From: Blautia sp.
GTDB lineage: Bacteria > Bacillota > Clostridia > Lachnospirales > Lachnospiraceae
Reading direction: 5' to 3'
Assembly: GCA_017475035.1 (NCBI GenBank)
Contig: JAFVGK010000117.1
Span: 1 to 64,000 of the forward strand
DNA length: 64,000 nt
The position numbers were made by a program, and so were the translations under genes. Shown piece by piece: positions 34,312 to 42,263 of this stretch; position 1 is the first letter of the stretch, and each line of letters begins with the position of its first letter. The notes below the pieces were generated by a model. That model worked only from the letters and a program-made list of their open reading frames with translations, was not told where the DNA came from and searched no databases.

Positions 34312-34412
34312 CTTCCTCCCAAAACGAAGTTTTGTACTTTGACGCAATAATCACAGATGACTATTTTCAGCCACACCTGCAAAAAACGCAGCCGTAGGTA
34401 AAATTTGTCTCC
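34312..34412 (-). repeat. R1 repeat upstream of rtcB (copy 9)
   Basis: Full-length CCACGG-type copy, somewhat worn, ending in CAAAACTTCGTTTTG and GGGAGGAAG nine bases before the RtcB start. Beyond it, 34413-34606 holds nothing I can assign. Confidence 0.85.
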
Positions 34413-34606
34413 TTTCGTGTCTATGATACGCTGCCTGCATCCGTTTTTCCCGGAGAAATTGTTGCGAACGGTTCCCGCGATCTGATTCATTCCCGCAGGA
34501 GACTCATAAGGCTGTCGGTTCAATTCTTACGACACGGTCAGGAGCTGTGCAGAAATAACCTGATAAAACAGCAGTCAATTGCGTTCACGAGTATATGCAC
34601 TGATCC

Positions 34607-35481
34607 TTACTGAGTATAATATGATTTACAGAATCTAAGGAAATCTCTCATCCCTTTATTCTGATACTTCCCTTTTTTCCACACAAGTCCGATATGAGTC
34701 AGGATTTCAGCACGCAGCGGAATACCGATAATCTCCGGAAACATCGGCAGCATTTTTTTATAAAAGAAGCATCCGCACGCCCCTTGACGCAGAAAATTCA
34801 TAATTGTCGTAATCTGGCTGCAATGCATGACAATCTTCGGAGAAATACCTAAAGCAGCAAAACGGGAAATCAGGATCTGATTGTGGACAGAGTCTCGATT
34901 CAGCAGAATTACAGGCTGTTGATGAAGATCCTTCAAATCCAGAATATCCTTTCCTGCCATCGGATGATCTTTGCTGACGCAAAAAACCAATGGGTCTTCC
35001 ATCAGAACCATCATTTCATATTTATCGACATCCGGAAGTTCAAGATTGGCAAGGCCGATATCAAGTATTTCGTCCTGAACCAATTGACATGCGCGGATTG
35101 AGCCATATTCATGCAGTTCCAGCCAGCTTCCGGATGATCCACATGAAAGGAATCAAGCATTTCCGGAAAAAAAATAGTACTGAGAAGGGGAGGTATGCCA
35201 AGGCGCACATGGCTCCTTATGCTGCTTTTTCCGATATATTCCATTTTCAGTTCTTCACAGTCGGAAAGAATCTGCGTTGCTTTAAGATAAAACCCTTCTC
35301 CCTCTTCTGTAAGAATCAGCCTGTTTCCGGAATGATGAAAAAGATTTATGGAAATCTCCTTTTCCAGCTCTTTAATCGCAATGGAAACGGCAGGCTGTGT
35401 TACCATGAGGTTATTTGCAGCCTTTGTAATACTATGAAACCTGGCGGCTGTACAGAAATATAAAAGCTGATTGAGGGTCAC
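34607..35481 (-). pseudogene. Frameshifted LysR-family regulator of the tartrate locus
   Basis: Two overlapping frames together give one LysR protein of about 290 residues. The first (35481 down to about 35125) has the helix-turn-helix LLYFCTAARFHSITKAANNLMVTQPAVS and the start of the effector domain, ending naturally in HVDHPEAGW. The second continues as SWLELHEYGSIRACQLVQDEILDIGLAN and runs to the normal C-terminus. A single-base loss near 35115-35135 would explain the break. The start is GTG with GGAGGAGG from R1 copy 10a. The gene is divergent from the tartrate operon, as TtdR is in E. coli. It may be a recent pseudogene or an assembly error. Confidence 0.8.
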
Positions 35482-35488
35482 TCATCTG

Positions 35489-35588
35489 CCTCCTCCCCAG
35501 ACAAAAGTTTTGTATGTTGACTCAAATGTCTTCGGATGATGATTTTGTTGCTTCGGCAATTGGGCTGCCGAAGACAAAATCAGTCTCC
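35489..35588 (-). repeat. R1 repeat upstream of the LysR gene (copy 10a)
   Basis: Clean CTTCGG-type copy: GGAGACTGATTTTGTCTTCGG, then CCGAAGC, CAAAATCATCATCCGAAGAC, GAGTCAA, ACAAAACTTTTGT and GGGGAGGAGG. Confidence 0.9.
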
Positions 35589-35692
35589 CAAAACGAAGTT
35601 TTTTGAGTTGACTCAATGATCAAGGATGACTGTTTTGCCTCCGCACCTGCAATAACGCAGCAGTGAACAAAATATGTTTCCTCTGTGAATTA
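35586..35692 (-). repeat. R1 repeat, tandem neighbour (copy 10b)
   Basis: CCACGG-type copy joined to 10a. Its terminal GGGAG is also the first GGAG of 10a, so the two units share their junction. Confidence 0.8.
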
Positions 35693-35702
35693 TGCACAAT
35701 CT

Positions 35703-35719
35703 CATAAATATTTTTTATG
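35703..35719. promoter_or_regulatory. Candidate LysR-type operator
   Basis: CATAAATATTTTTTATG is an inverted repeat (CATAAA/TTTATG) in the divergent promoter region, near the expected transcription start of the LysR gene, where an autoregulatory LysR site would lie. Confidence 0.45.
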
Positions 35720-35725
35720 TATATA

Positions 35726-35754
35726 GTAATATCATTAATTTGATTATCTGTCAA
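35726..35754 (-). promoter_or_regulatory. Promoter of the LysR gene
   Basis: On the minus strand TTGACA (35749-35754) and TATTAC (35726-35731), with a 17-base spacer. It overlaps the divergent tartrate promoter. Confidence 0.65.
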
Positions 35755-35768
35755 GCATGGGTTAAAAT
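35740..35768 (+). promoter_or_regulatory. Promoter of the tartrate operon
   Basis: TTGATT (35740-35745) and TAAAAT (35763-35768), with a 17-base spacer. The overlap with the LysR promoter implies mutual control. Confidence 0.6.
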
Positions 35769-35850
35769 GATTCCATCAGGTAACAGACAGAATGCAATCG
35801 GCCGTTGCAAAGCAGTTATGTGAGAATTGTGTTTCAGGAGGAAAAAATAC

Positions 35851-37116
35851 ATGTCGCCAACAACCATTACTCTCCTTTTTCTTGTCTTTGCAATCATAAG
35901 CTTTGTGCTTGAAAAAATCCCTCTCGGGCTGACTGCAACAATCGTTGCGCTTGGACTGAATCTGACCGGCGTTCTGGATACCTCTCAGACCTTTGCCGGA
36001 TATATCAACAGCAACGTAATACTGTGCGTCGGAATGTTCGTCGTCGGACAGGCACTTTTCGAAACCGGCATGGCCAACAAGATCGGCGGAGTCGTCACTA
36101 AATTTGCAAAAAGTGAGCGCATGCTGATCATTGCCATCATGGTTATAGTAGGAATCATGAGCGGCTTCCTTTCCAACACCGGAACCGCCGCAGTCCTGAT
36201 TCCGGTTGTATGCGGAATTGCGGATGAATCAGGATATTCCAGGGGGCGTCTCCTGATGCCGTTGGTATTTGCGGCAGCCCTTGGAGGGAATCTTTCCATC
36301 ATAGGGGCGCCGGGAAACCTGATGGGTGTAAATGCGCTTCAGGAGATGGGAGAGCCAACAAGCTTTTTCATGTACGCTCCGGTAGGAATCCCCATGCTGG
36401 CGCTCGGAATTCTCTTCTACGCAACCATCGGATTCGGACTTCTTCCTCATGGCAATAAAGAGTCTATGACGGAAGTAGAAAAGCAGAAAAGCTTCGATGA
36501 TATTCCTTCCTGGAAACAGACGATGTCATTGGTCGTATTGATCGTCGTCATTCTTGCCATGATTTTTGAAAAACAGATTGGCATAAAGCTTCAGGTAACA
36601 GCCTGCATCGGTGCCTGTGTACTGGTTCTTGCGGGAGTCATTCCTGAAAAAGAGGCATTGAAATCGATTGACCTGAAAGTAGTCCTTCTCTTCGGCGGAT
36701 CTCTCGCTCTGGCAGCTGCTCTGGAGAAAACAGGAGCAGGCGCGCTGATCGCTGACACGATCGTGGGAGCCCTTGGAAAGGAGCCCAATCCCAGAGTTTT
36801 GCTCCTGGTCATTTTCCTGGTCGGCTGTGCCCTGACAAATTTCATGTCCAACACAGCGACGACCGCTCTCATGGTTCCGATTGCCACCTCTCTTGCCAAC
36901 AGCCTTGGGGCAGATCCCAGGTCCATGATCATAGCAACCGTCATCGCCTGTTCCTGTGCCTACGCCACACCGATCGGCATGCCGGCGAATACAATGGTGG
37001 TTGGTCTTGGAGGATTCAAGTTTAACGATTACGTAAAATCCGGCCTGCCGATGATTCTGATCGCATTTGCGGTCTGCATGGTTTTACTGCCGATCCTGTT
37101 CCCGTTTTATCCGTAA
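35851..37116 (+). CDS. SLC13/DASS-family dicarboxylate transporter, probable tartrate carrier
   Basis: A 421-residue membrane transporter with about eleven hydrophobic segments. It has the two inverted-repeat substrate motifs of the DASS/ArsB-like superfamily, FLSNTGTAAVLIP near residue 113 and FMSNTATTALMVP near residue 333. Members move dicarboxylates such as succinate, tartrate or citrate, usually with sodium or in exchange. Directly downstream are both subunits of tartrate dehydratase and a tartrate dehydrogenase, so tartrate is the likely cargo, perhaps exchanged for succinate as in TtdT. The start at 35851 has AGGAGGAAA ahead. Confidence 0.87.
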   Translation: MSPTTITLLFLVFAIISFVLEKIPLGLTATIVALGLNLTGVLDTSQTFAGYINSNVILCVGMFVVGQALFETGMANKIGGVVTKFAKSERMLIIAIMVIVGIMSGFLSNTGTAAVLIPVVCGIADESGYSRGRLLMPLVFAAALGGNLSIIGAPGNLMGVNALQEMGEPTSFFMYAPVGIPMLALGILFYATIGFGLLPHGNKESMTEVEKQKSFDDIPSWKQTMSLVVLIVVILAMIFEKQIGIKLQVTACIGACVLVLAGVIPEKEALKSIDLKVVLLFGGSLALAAALEKTGAGALIADTIVGALGKEPNPRVLLLVIFLVGCALTNFMSNTATTALMVPIATSLANSLGADPRSMIIATVIACSCAYATPIGMPANTMVVGLGGFKFNDYVKSGLPMILIAFAVCMVLLPILFPFYP

Positions 37117-37216
37117 GGATGCCACAGTTTTCCCGGGCTTCGCACATCAATTATCAAATGTGCGAAGCTGACTGAAAAACAATGGAATTACATAAATTAT
37201 ATTTTGGGAGGAAAAA

Positions 37217-38116
37217 ATGACACACGAAGAACAAGTAAAAAGAATGACAGAAATGATGGCAAAATTTGTAGGCCACACCGCTAAAAAGCTTCCGGATGAT
37301 GTGATAGCCAAACTGGAGGAGCTTAGAAGCAAAGAAGACAGCCCAATGGCAACCGTAATCTATGATACCATGTTCCGGAATCAGGAGCTGGCCGTGAAGC
37401 TCAACAGACCATCCTGCCAGGACACAGGCGTCCTGCAGTTCTGGGTAAAATGCGGAACCCGTTTCCCGCTGATCGATGACCTGGAAGCTCTTCTGAAAGA
37501 AGCTGTTGTAAAATCTACCTTTGAGACACCGCTCAGACATAATTCGGTAGAAACCTTTGATGAGTATAATACCGGCAAAAATGTAGGCAAAGGAACCCCT
37601 ACTGTATGGTGGGACATCGTTCCGAATTCCGATTCATGTGAAATCTACACTTATATGGCAGGCGGCGGCTGCACACTGCCGGGAAACGCGACAGTTCTTA
37701 TGCCGGGCGAAGGATATGAAGGAGTTACGAAATTTGTCCTGGATCGAATGACCAGCTATGGACTGAACGCCTGTCCTCCGCTTCTGGTCGGCGTCGGCGT
37801 TGCGACTTCCGTAGAAACGGCTGCCTTACTCTCTAAAAAAGCATTGATGCGGCCGATTGGTTCCCATAATGAGAATGAACGTGCAGCAAAGATGGAGAAG
37901 CTCCTGGAAGACGGAATCAATGCCATCGGCCTTGGGCCGCAGGGCATGGGAGGAAATTATTCCGTCATGGGAGTTCATATCGAAAACACGGCCCGCCATC
38001 CTTCAGCAATCGGAGTAGCCGTCAACGTTGGCTGCTGGAGCCACAGGCGTGGACACATTATTTTTGACAAGGACCTTAACTATACAATCACAACACATTC
38101 GGGGGTGGAATTATAA
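37217..38116 (+). CDS. ttdA: L(+)-tartrate dehydratase alpha subunit
   Basis: A 299-residue catalytic subunit of an oxygen-sensitive [4Fe-4S] hydro-lyase that turns L-tartrate into oxaloacetate and water. It follows E. coli TtdA almost motif for motif: LNRPSCQDTG near residue 67, LRHNSVETFDEYNTGKN, MAGGGCTLPG near residue 147, ATSVETAALLSKKAL and GCWSHRRG near residue 277. The three cluster cysteines are in CQDTG, GGGC and GCW. The close match to TtdA rather than class I fumarase, and the neighbours, support tartrate. Start follows GGGAGGAAAAA. Confidence 0.93.
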   Translation: MTHEEQVKRMTEMMAKFVGHTAKKLPDDVIAKLEELRSKEDSPMATVIYDTMFRNQELAVKLNRPSCQDTGVLQFWVKCGTRFPLIDDLEALLKEAVVKSTFETPLRHNSVETFDEYNTGKNVGKGTPTVWWDIVPNSDSCEIYTYMAGGGCTLPGNATVLMPGEGYEGVTKFVLDRMTSYGLNACPPLLVGVGVATSVETAALLSKKALMRPIGSHNENERAAKMEKLLEDGINAIGLGPQGMGGNYSVMGVHIENTARHPSAIGVAVNVGCWSHRRGHIIFDKDLNYTITTHSGVEL

Positions 38117-38742
38117 TGGTAGAATACAAAGATGGAAAGAAAATTCTTGTGACACCGATTTCAGCGGAAGATCTGGCGGATATTAAGATCGGAGATATCC
38201 TGTACCTGTCCGGAAGCCTTACGACCTGCCGGGATGTAGCACATCGCCGGGTTGTCGAAGAAGGCCGGGAGATTCCCGTAGATGTCAGAAACAATGCCAT
38301 CCTTCACGCCGGTCCTATCATCCGTCCATTGGAGAATGACAAATTTGAGATGGTATCAGTCGGCCCGACAACCTCCATGCGTATGGAGAAATTCGAGTAC
38401 GAGTTTGTAAAAACCACAGGCGTCCGCGTGATCGTAGGAAAAGGCGGAATGAAAGAACAGACTGCAGCTGCCTGTAAAGAGTTCGGATGTATCCACGTCG
38501 TCATTCCGGCAGGAAATGCCGTTGTCGCGGCAGTAGCTGTGGAAGAAATTGAAAGGGCGGAATGGAGAGATCTCGGTATGCCTGAGACGCTCTGGAACTG
38601 CCGCGTGAAAGAATTCGGCCCCCTGATTGTTTCAATCGATGCCCAGGGCAGAAATTATTTTGAGGAAAAGAAAGTAGAATACAATAAAAGGAAAGAAGAG
38701 CAGATTGCAAAGATCAGCGCACAGGTAGGATTCATTAAGTAA
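38116..38742 (+). CDS. ttdB: L(+)-tartrate dehydratase beta subunit
   Basis: A 208-residue partner of TtdA, forming the swivelling C-terminal domain of the dehydratase. Matches to E. coli TtdB run along the chain: ILVTPISAEDLADIKIGD, LTTCRDVAHRR near residue 37, HAGPIIRP, VSVGPTTSMRME near residue 78, VGKGGM and RVKEFGPLIVSID near residue 175. The ATG overlaps the last base of the TtdA stop codon, with GGGGGTGG ahead, so the two are translationally coupled at equal amounts. Confidence 0.93.
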   Translation: MVEYKDGKKILVTPISAEDLADIKIGDILYLSGSLTTCRDVAHRRVVEEGREIPVDVRNNAILHAGPIIRPLENDKFEMVSVGPTTSMRMEKFEYEFVKTTGVRVIVGKGGMKEQTAAACKEFGCIHVVIPAGNAVVAAVAVEEIERAEWRDLGMPETLWNCRVKEFGPLIVSIDAQGRNYFEEKKVEYNKRKEEQIAKISAQVGFIK

Positions 38743-38754
38743 ATACATCCTCTT

Positions 38755-38788
38755 TTGGGCGGCTCTGAAATAATAGGGCAGAGGAAGG
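38755..38788 (+). repeat. R2 repeat, fragment
   Basis: GGGCGG, CTCTG, TAATAGGGCAGAGGAAGG matches the junction between R2 copies 1 and 2 at 21400-21435. Confidence 0.5.
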
Positions 38789-38792
38789 AAAT

Positions 38793-38837
38793 GAGCCGGT
38801 CTTACATATACATATGCAAGACCGGCTCCGGTTTTTG
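38793..38837 (+). terminator. Terminator between ttdB and psiE-like gene
   Basis: GAGCCGGTCTT and AAGACCGGCTC form the stem, with CATAT/ATATG inside, and CGGTTTTTG follows. Read-through would be needed to express the two downstream genes from the tartrate promoter. Confidence 0.8.
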
Positions 38838-38852
38838 TTTGAGGAAAATCTT

Positions 38853-39263
38853 ATGGCATTGCTGTTACACAAAGCACAGACAAAATGCTTTTATTTAATG
38901 ACCGCACTGGAACTGGGGATCAGTTTTCTTGTCGTAATCGGCATCATCTTGCGTCTTACAGGGCTTCCTTCTGAATTGGGGCAGCTGGCAACAGAAGGTA
39001 TGGGCGGCTATCTCAGATATCTCTATGATATTCTGATTGCCGTTGAACTGATCAAACTGCTCTGCAGGCATGATCTCTCATCCATGGTCGAAGTGCTGAT
39101 GTTTGCCGTGGCAAGGCAGGTTATCATCGATCACCTGAAGGTATGGGAAAACCTGATAGCGGTTTTATCTATTGCGGCACTTTTTGCTATCCGGAAATAT
39201 CTGTTCATTCATCATGAAACCTATGAGGAAGAAAAGAAAAGACGAACGGGACTGGAGCTGTAA
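38853..39263 (+). CDS. PsiE-family membrane protein
   Basis: A 136-residue protein with four hydrophobic segments (LMTALELGISFLVVIGIIL, LYDILIAVELIKLL, VEVLMFAVARQVII, NLIAVLSIAALFAIRKYLF). The EL(x)K and ARQVII patterns are typical of PsiE (phosphate-starvation-inducible E). Its biochemical role is unknown even in E. coli. Placement inside a tartrate locus is unexpected. The start at 38853 follows TGAGGAAAATCTT, and the gene begins 16 bases after a terminator. Confidence 0.8.
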   Translation: MALLLHKAQTKCFYLMTALELGISFLVVIGIILRLTGLPSELGQLATEGMGGYLRYLYDILIAVELIKLLCRHDLSSMVEVLMFAVARQVIIDHLKVWENLIAVLSIAALFAIRKYLFIHHETYEEEKKRRTGLEL

Positions 39264-39303
39264 TCTTCTTACGATTTCAGCTTCCGTTGGAAAGGAAATC
39301 AAA

Positions 39304-40365
39304 ATGGAAAAATACAAAGTAGCTGTGATTCCCGGAGACGGAATAGGGCCGGAAGTATTGAAGGAGAGCGTAAAGGTCCTGGAACATGCAGCCATGGCAG
39401 ACGGAAGATTTGAATTTATATTTACCTGGTTTCCATGGGGGTGCGAATACTATCTGAAAACCGGAGAAATGATGCCTTCAGACGGTATCAGGATTCTTAG
39501 TGCTTTTGATGCCATTCTGCTTGGTGCTGTAGGGTATCCGGGCGTACCTGATCATGTTTCTCTCAGAGATCTCCTGCTCAGGATTCGTCATGACTTTGAT
39601 GAATACATTAATCTTCGTCCGGTGAAGCTTCTGCAGGGTGCACCCTGCCCTCTTGAAGGAATTCATCCCGGGGATATTGATATGCTTTTCATCAGAGAAA
39701 ACAGTGAAGGGGAATACAGCGGCCAGGGAGCCTGGCTTTATAAAGATACACCGCAGGAGGTTGTCATTCAGGACAGTGTTTTTTCCAGAAAAGGAACGGA
39801 ACGCGTAATACGGTACGCATATGAAGTGGCTAAAAAAGAAAAGAAAACGCTGACCAGCATCTCCAAAGGAAATGCTCTGAATTATTCCATGGTATTCTGG
39901 GATCAGATATTTGCGGAGGTTGGCAAAGACTATCCTGAAGTGGAAACACACTCTTTGCTTGTCGATGCCGCGGCAATGTTTATGGTGAAGGATCCGAAAA
40001 GGTTCCAGATCGTCGTTACTTCAAACCTGTTTGGAGATATTCTTACAGACCTGGGGGCGGCGATCGCCGGAGGAATGGGCCTTGCGGCAGGTGCCAATCT
40101 GAATCCCGAGAGAAGGTTTCCTTCCATGTTTGAACCGATTCATGGCTCTGCGCCTGACATTGCCGGAAGAAAAACAGCGAACCCTTTGGCTGCAATCTGG
40201 TCTGCGGCCCAGATGCTGGATTTTCTGGGACATGAAGAATGGGGGACGAAAATCATTCAGGCTATAGAGAATCTGCTCGTCAGTAAAGAGAATCTGACAC
40301 CTGATCAGGGAGGGACAGCAACTACAGAAGAATGTACAGCGGCGTTGCTGAACTATCTGAAATAA
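39304..40365 (+). CDS. Tartrate dehydrogenase / D-malate dehydrogenase (decarboxylating) family
   Basis: A 353-residue NAD-dependent beta-decarboxylating dehydrogenase of the isocitrate/isopropylmalate family. IPGDGIGPEV is at residues 8-17, and GAVGYPGVPDHVSL near residue 79 is characteristic of tartrate dehydrogenase TtuC. INLRPVKLL, RENSEGEYSG, the metal-site SNLFGDILTDLGAAIAGG near residue 240 and EPIHGSAPDIAG near residue 280 follow. TtuC oxidises tartrate to oxaloglycolate or decarboxylates D-malate. With TtdAB and the transporter it completes a tartrate/malate catabolic locus. The ribosome binding site GGAAAGG overlaps the end of the PsiE-like gene. Confidence 0.88.
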   Translation: MEKYKVAVIPGDGIGPEVLKESVKVLEHAAMADGRFEFIFTWFPWGCEYYLKTGEMMPSDGIRILSAFDAILLGAVGYPGVPDHVSLRDLLLRIRHDFDEYINLRPVKLLQGAPCPLEGIHPGDIDMLFIRENSEGEYSGQGAWLYKDTPQEVVIQDSVFSRKGTERVIRYAYEVAKKEKKTLTSISKGNALNYSMVFWDQIFAEVGKDYPEVETHSLLVDAAAMFMVKDPKRFQIVVTSNLFGDILTDLGAAIAGGMGLAAGANLNPERRFPSMFEPIHGSAPDIAGRKTANPLAAIWSAAQMLDFLGHEEWGTKIIQAIENLLVSKENLTPDQGGTATTEECTAALLNYLK

Positions 40366-40376
40366 GAAAACAATTA

Positions 40377-40431
40377 AGAGACTGGTTTTGTTGTCGGCAG
40401 CCCAACTGCCAAAGCAGCAAAATCAGTCTCT
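40377..40431 (+). repeat. R1-like hairpin, 5' half (copy 11)
   Basis: GAGACTGGTTTTG, CGGCAG/CTGCC and CAAAATCAGTCTC form a symmetrical hairpin after the tartrate dehydrogenase gene. Here the R1 5' half could act as a terminator-like structure. Confidence 0.6.
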
Positions 40432-40460
40432 CTTTGCGGTTCATTTTCCCGGATTCAATA

Positions 40461-40564
40461 AGGATTGAGTCAGAAATCACTGTCCCGAAATACTTGTCTT
40501 TTTGTCCGGGAGCATACCTCAAAAATCCTTCGTTATTCGTGACACTTATTTCTGACTCTTTCCT
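40461..40564. mobile_element. R3 palindromic MITE-like element, internally deleted copy
   Basis: The left arm is the same as 13087-13245 up to ACCTCAAAAATC; the right arm keeps only TTCGTTATTCGTGAC to TGACTCTTTCCT. About 55 bases of the central palindrome are missing. Confidence 0.75.
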
Positions 40565-40612
40565 AAGGATCTGTGAATAAATGACATGTCAGGGTAATGT
40601 GCTTTTTCCGTT

Positions 40613-41395
40613 TTATACGGCCGTATACAATCCGTCGATCAGGATGTCGGTTCCGTTTGCGTAATGGGAGGCATCTGAAGCCAGCCAGATGATCGCGCCT
40701 GTCAGCTCCTCCGGTTTTGCCATGCGATGCATCGGGAAGAGGGGCTCCCAGGCAGCCAGAAGCTCAGGCTCAACAAAATCAGGGTCAACCGACATCGGGG
40801 TAGCCACATATCCCGGGCTGATGGAATTGACGCGAATGTTGTAATCCACAAGCTCCACGGCAAGACTCTTTGTCATGTGGATCACGCCGGCCTTGGACGC
40901 ATTATAAGCAACCTGACGCTGCGGAACATTGGCGATGTAGCCGGACATGGAAGCGATGTTGATGATGCTGCCGGCAATCTTCTTCTCAATCATGATGCGG
41001 GCTGCTTCACGGGCAACAATGTATTCCCCGGTGAGGTTGATATCCAGACACCACCGGAACTCTTCCACACTTGCCTCAAAAATATCCTTATGATAGCAGA
41101 CACCGGCGTTGTTTACGACAACATCGATCCGTCCATAGACATCAAGGATCTTTTTAAAGCCTGCCGCAACCTGATCCTCTTTGGTACAATCCGCGATAAT
41201 ATCAAGGGCTTTTCCGCCCTCCTCCTCTATCAGCTTCACAGTGTCGGCCGCACCCGAGCGGGAAAAAATCGCGATGTCCGCGCCTGCCCTTGCCAGATCC
41301 CGGGCGATGACCTGTCCGATTCCCCTTCCTGCGCCTGTAACCAGAGCCACCTTGCCTTCAAGCGAAAACAATTCTTTTAAATAATTTTCTTTCAT
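40613..41395 (-). CDS. Short-chain dehydrogenase/reductase (SDR)
   Basis: A 260-residue NAD(P)-dependent oxidoreductase of the classical SDR type. The cofactor loop is VTGAGRGIG near residue 19, NNAGVC near residue 93, catalytic Ser in IINIASMSGY near residue 147, and the YxxxK pair in AYNASKAG near residue 162. The C-terminal half reads like gluconate 5-dehydrogenase or 3-oxoacyl-ACP reductase, and NAG plus SPGYVATPM is typical. As last gene of the second sugar operon it probably oxidises or reduces a sugar or sugar acid. The start at 41395 follows GAGGAG. Confidence 0.9.
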   Translation of the reverse strand: MKENYLKELFSLEGKVALVTGAGRGIGQVIARDLARAGADIAIFSRSGAADTVKLIEEEGGKALDIIADCTKEDQVAAGFKKILDVYGRIDVVVNNAGVCYHKDIFEASVEEFRWCLDINLTGEYIVAREAARIMIEKKIAGSIINIASMSGYIANVPQRQVAYNASKAGVIHMTKSLAVELVDYNIRVNSISPGYVATPMSVDPDFVEPELLAAWEPLFPMHRMAKPEELTGAIIWLASDASHYANGTDILIDGLYTAV

Positions 41396-41459
41396 GGTAA
41401 ATCTCCTCATGTAAGCCAAAGTAAAACAATTTTATAAAATGATTATACCATAATCCTTT

Positions 41460-42263
41460 TCATTTATCCAACAGGAATTCAAGGGTCAGCTTATTATAGG
41501 TCTCCAGCTGCTCCCAGTGCTGTACATGGCCGCCATCCTTTGCCATATAAAGGCTGGCGCCGGGAATCTTTTCTGCCATCATCCGGGTCACCCATTCCGG
41601 GATCAGGAGGTCTCTCTCTCCTCCCACCACCAGCGCAGGGGCTTTAATCTCCGAAAGCTTTTCCCGGATATCAAAGTTCAGAATCGCATTGCACTGCGCG
41701 CGGTATGCATACTCGGGCATGGGATGAGGCTCCTGCAGATCCGCATACTCGCACTCCAGCATATATGCTTCGTTGGTATTCTGAAACGGAATCGCAAAGA
41801 TCATCCACTGGCAAAGCCTTGTTGCAGTCACACTGTCCAGCCTGCCGCAGGTATCCCTGAGAAGCTCTATGGCCCTGCGGTTGCTCGTACAGCAATACGG
41901 GAAGGTGTTTGTCAGGATCAGTCTGTTCACCCTTTCAGGGTAATACGCCGCCAGGTACTGCCCGATCGCGCCGCCCATGGAGATGCCGTTCACACTGGCC
42001 TTCTCAATCCCGAGAGCATCCATCAGTCCTATCATATCCTCTGCCATCTCTTTTATGGAATAGGCATAGGATACCGGCTTGTCCGATAAACCGGCTCCCC
42101 GATTGTCCGGCGCAATCACATGAAAGTATTTTTCATAGACATCCATATGGGGCTTCCATTTACGTCCGGGCGCCCCAAGCCCCATGAGAAGCAAAAGCGG
42201 CTCGCCCTGCCCGCTTTCCTCATAGCTGATCGTAATTCCGTTTGCCTTGCAATTATTCGTCAT
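41460..42263 (-). CDS. Alpha/beta-fold hydrolase
   Basis: A 267-residue serine hydrolase. The oxyanion region is LLLMGLGAPGRKW near residue 26, the nucleophile Ser is in NGISMGGAIGQ near residue 95, the acid in VGGERDLLIPEW near residue 205 and the His in KDGGHVQHWEQ near residue 240. Similar proteins include 3-oxoadipate enol-lactonase-type and other lactonases or esterases. In this operon a sugar-lactonase role is plausible: the neighbouring Gfo/Idh/MocA enzyme would make a lactone or ketosugar. The chosen start overlaps the end of that gene by 11 bases, suggesting translational coupling. Confidence 0.85.
   Translation of the reverse strand: MTNNCKANGITISYEESGQGEPLLLLMGLGAPGRKWKPHMDVYEKYFHVIAPDNRGAGLSDKPVSYAYSIKEMAEDMIGLMDALGIEKASVNGISMGGAIGQYLAAYYPERVNRLILTNTFPYCCTSNRRAIELLRDTCGRLDSVTATRLCQWMIFAIPFQNTNEAYMLECEYADLQEPHPMPEYAYRAQCNAILNFDIREKLSEIKAPALVVGGERDLLIPEWVTRMMAEKIPGASLYMAKDGGHVQHWEQLETYNKLTLEFLLDK

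Noticed and set aside
37138-37169. GCTTCGCACAT hairpin between transporter and ttdA considered as a terminator
   Set aside because: The stem is perfect but no T-run follows, and the genes on both sides belong together; an mRNA-stabilising hairpin is as likely.
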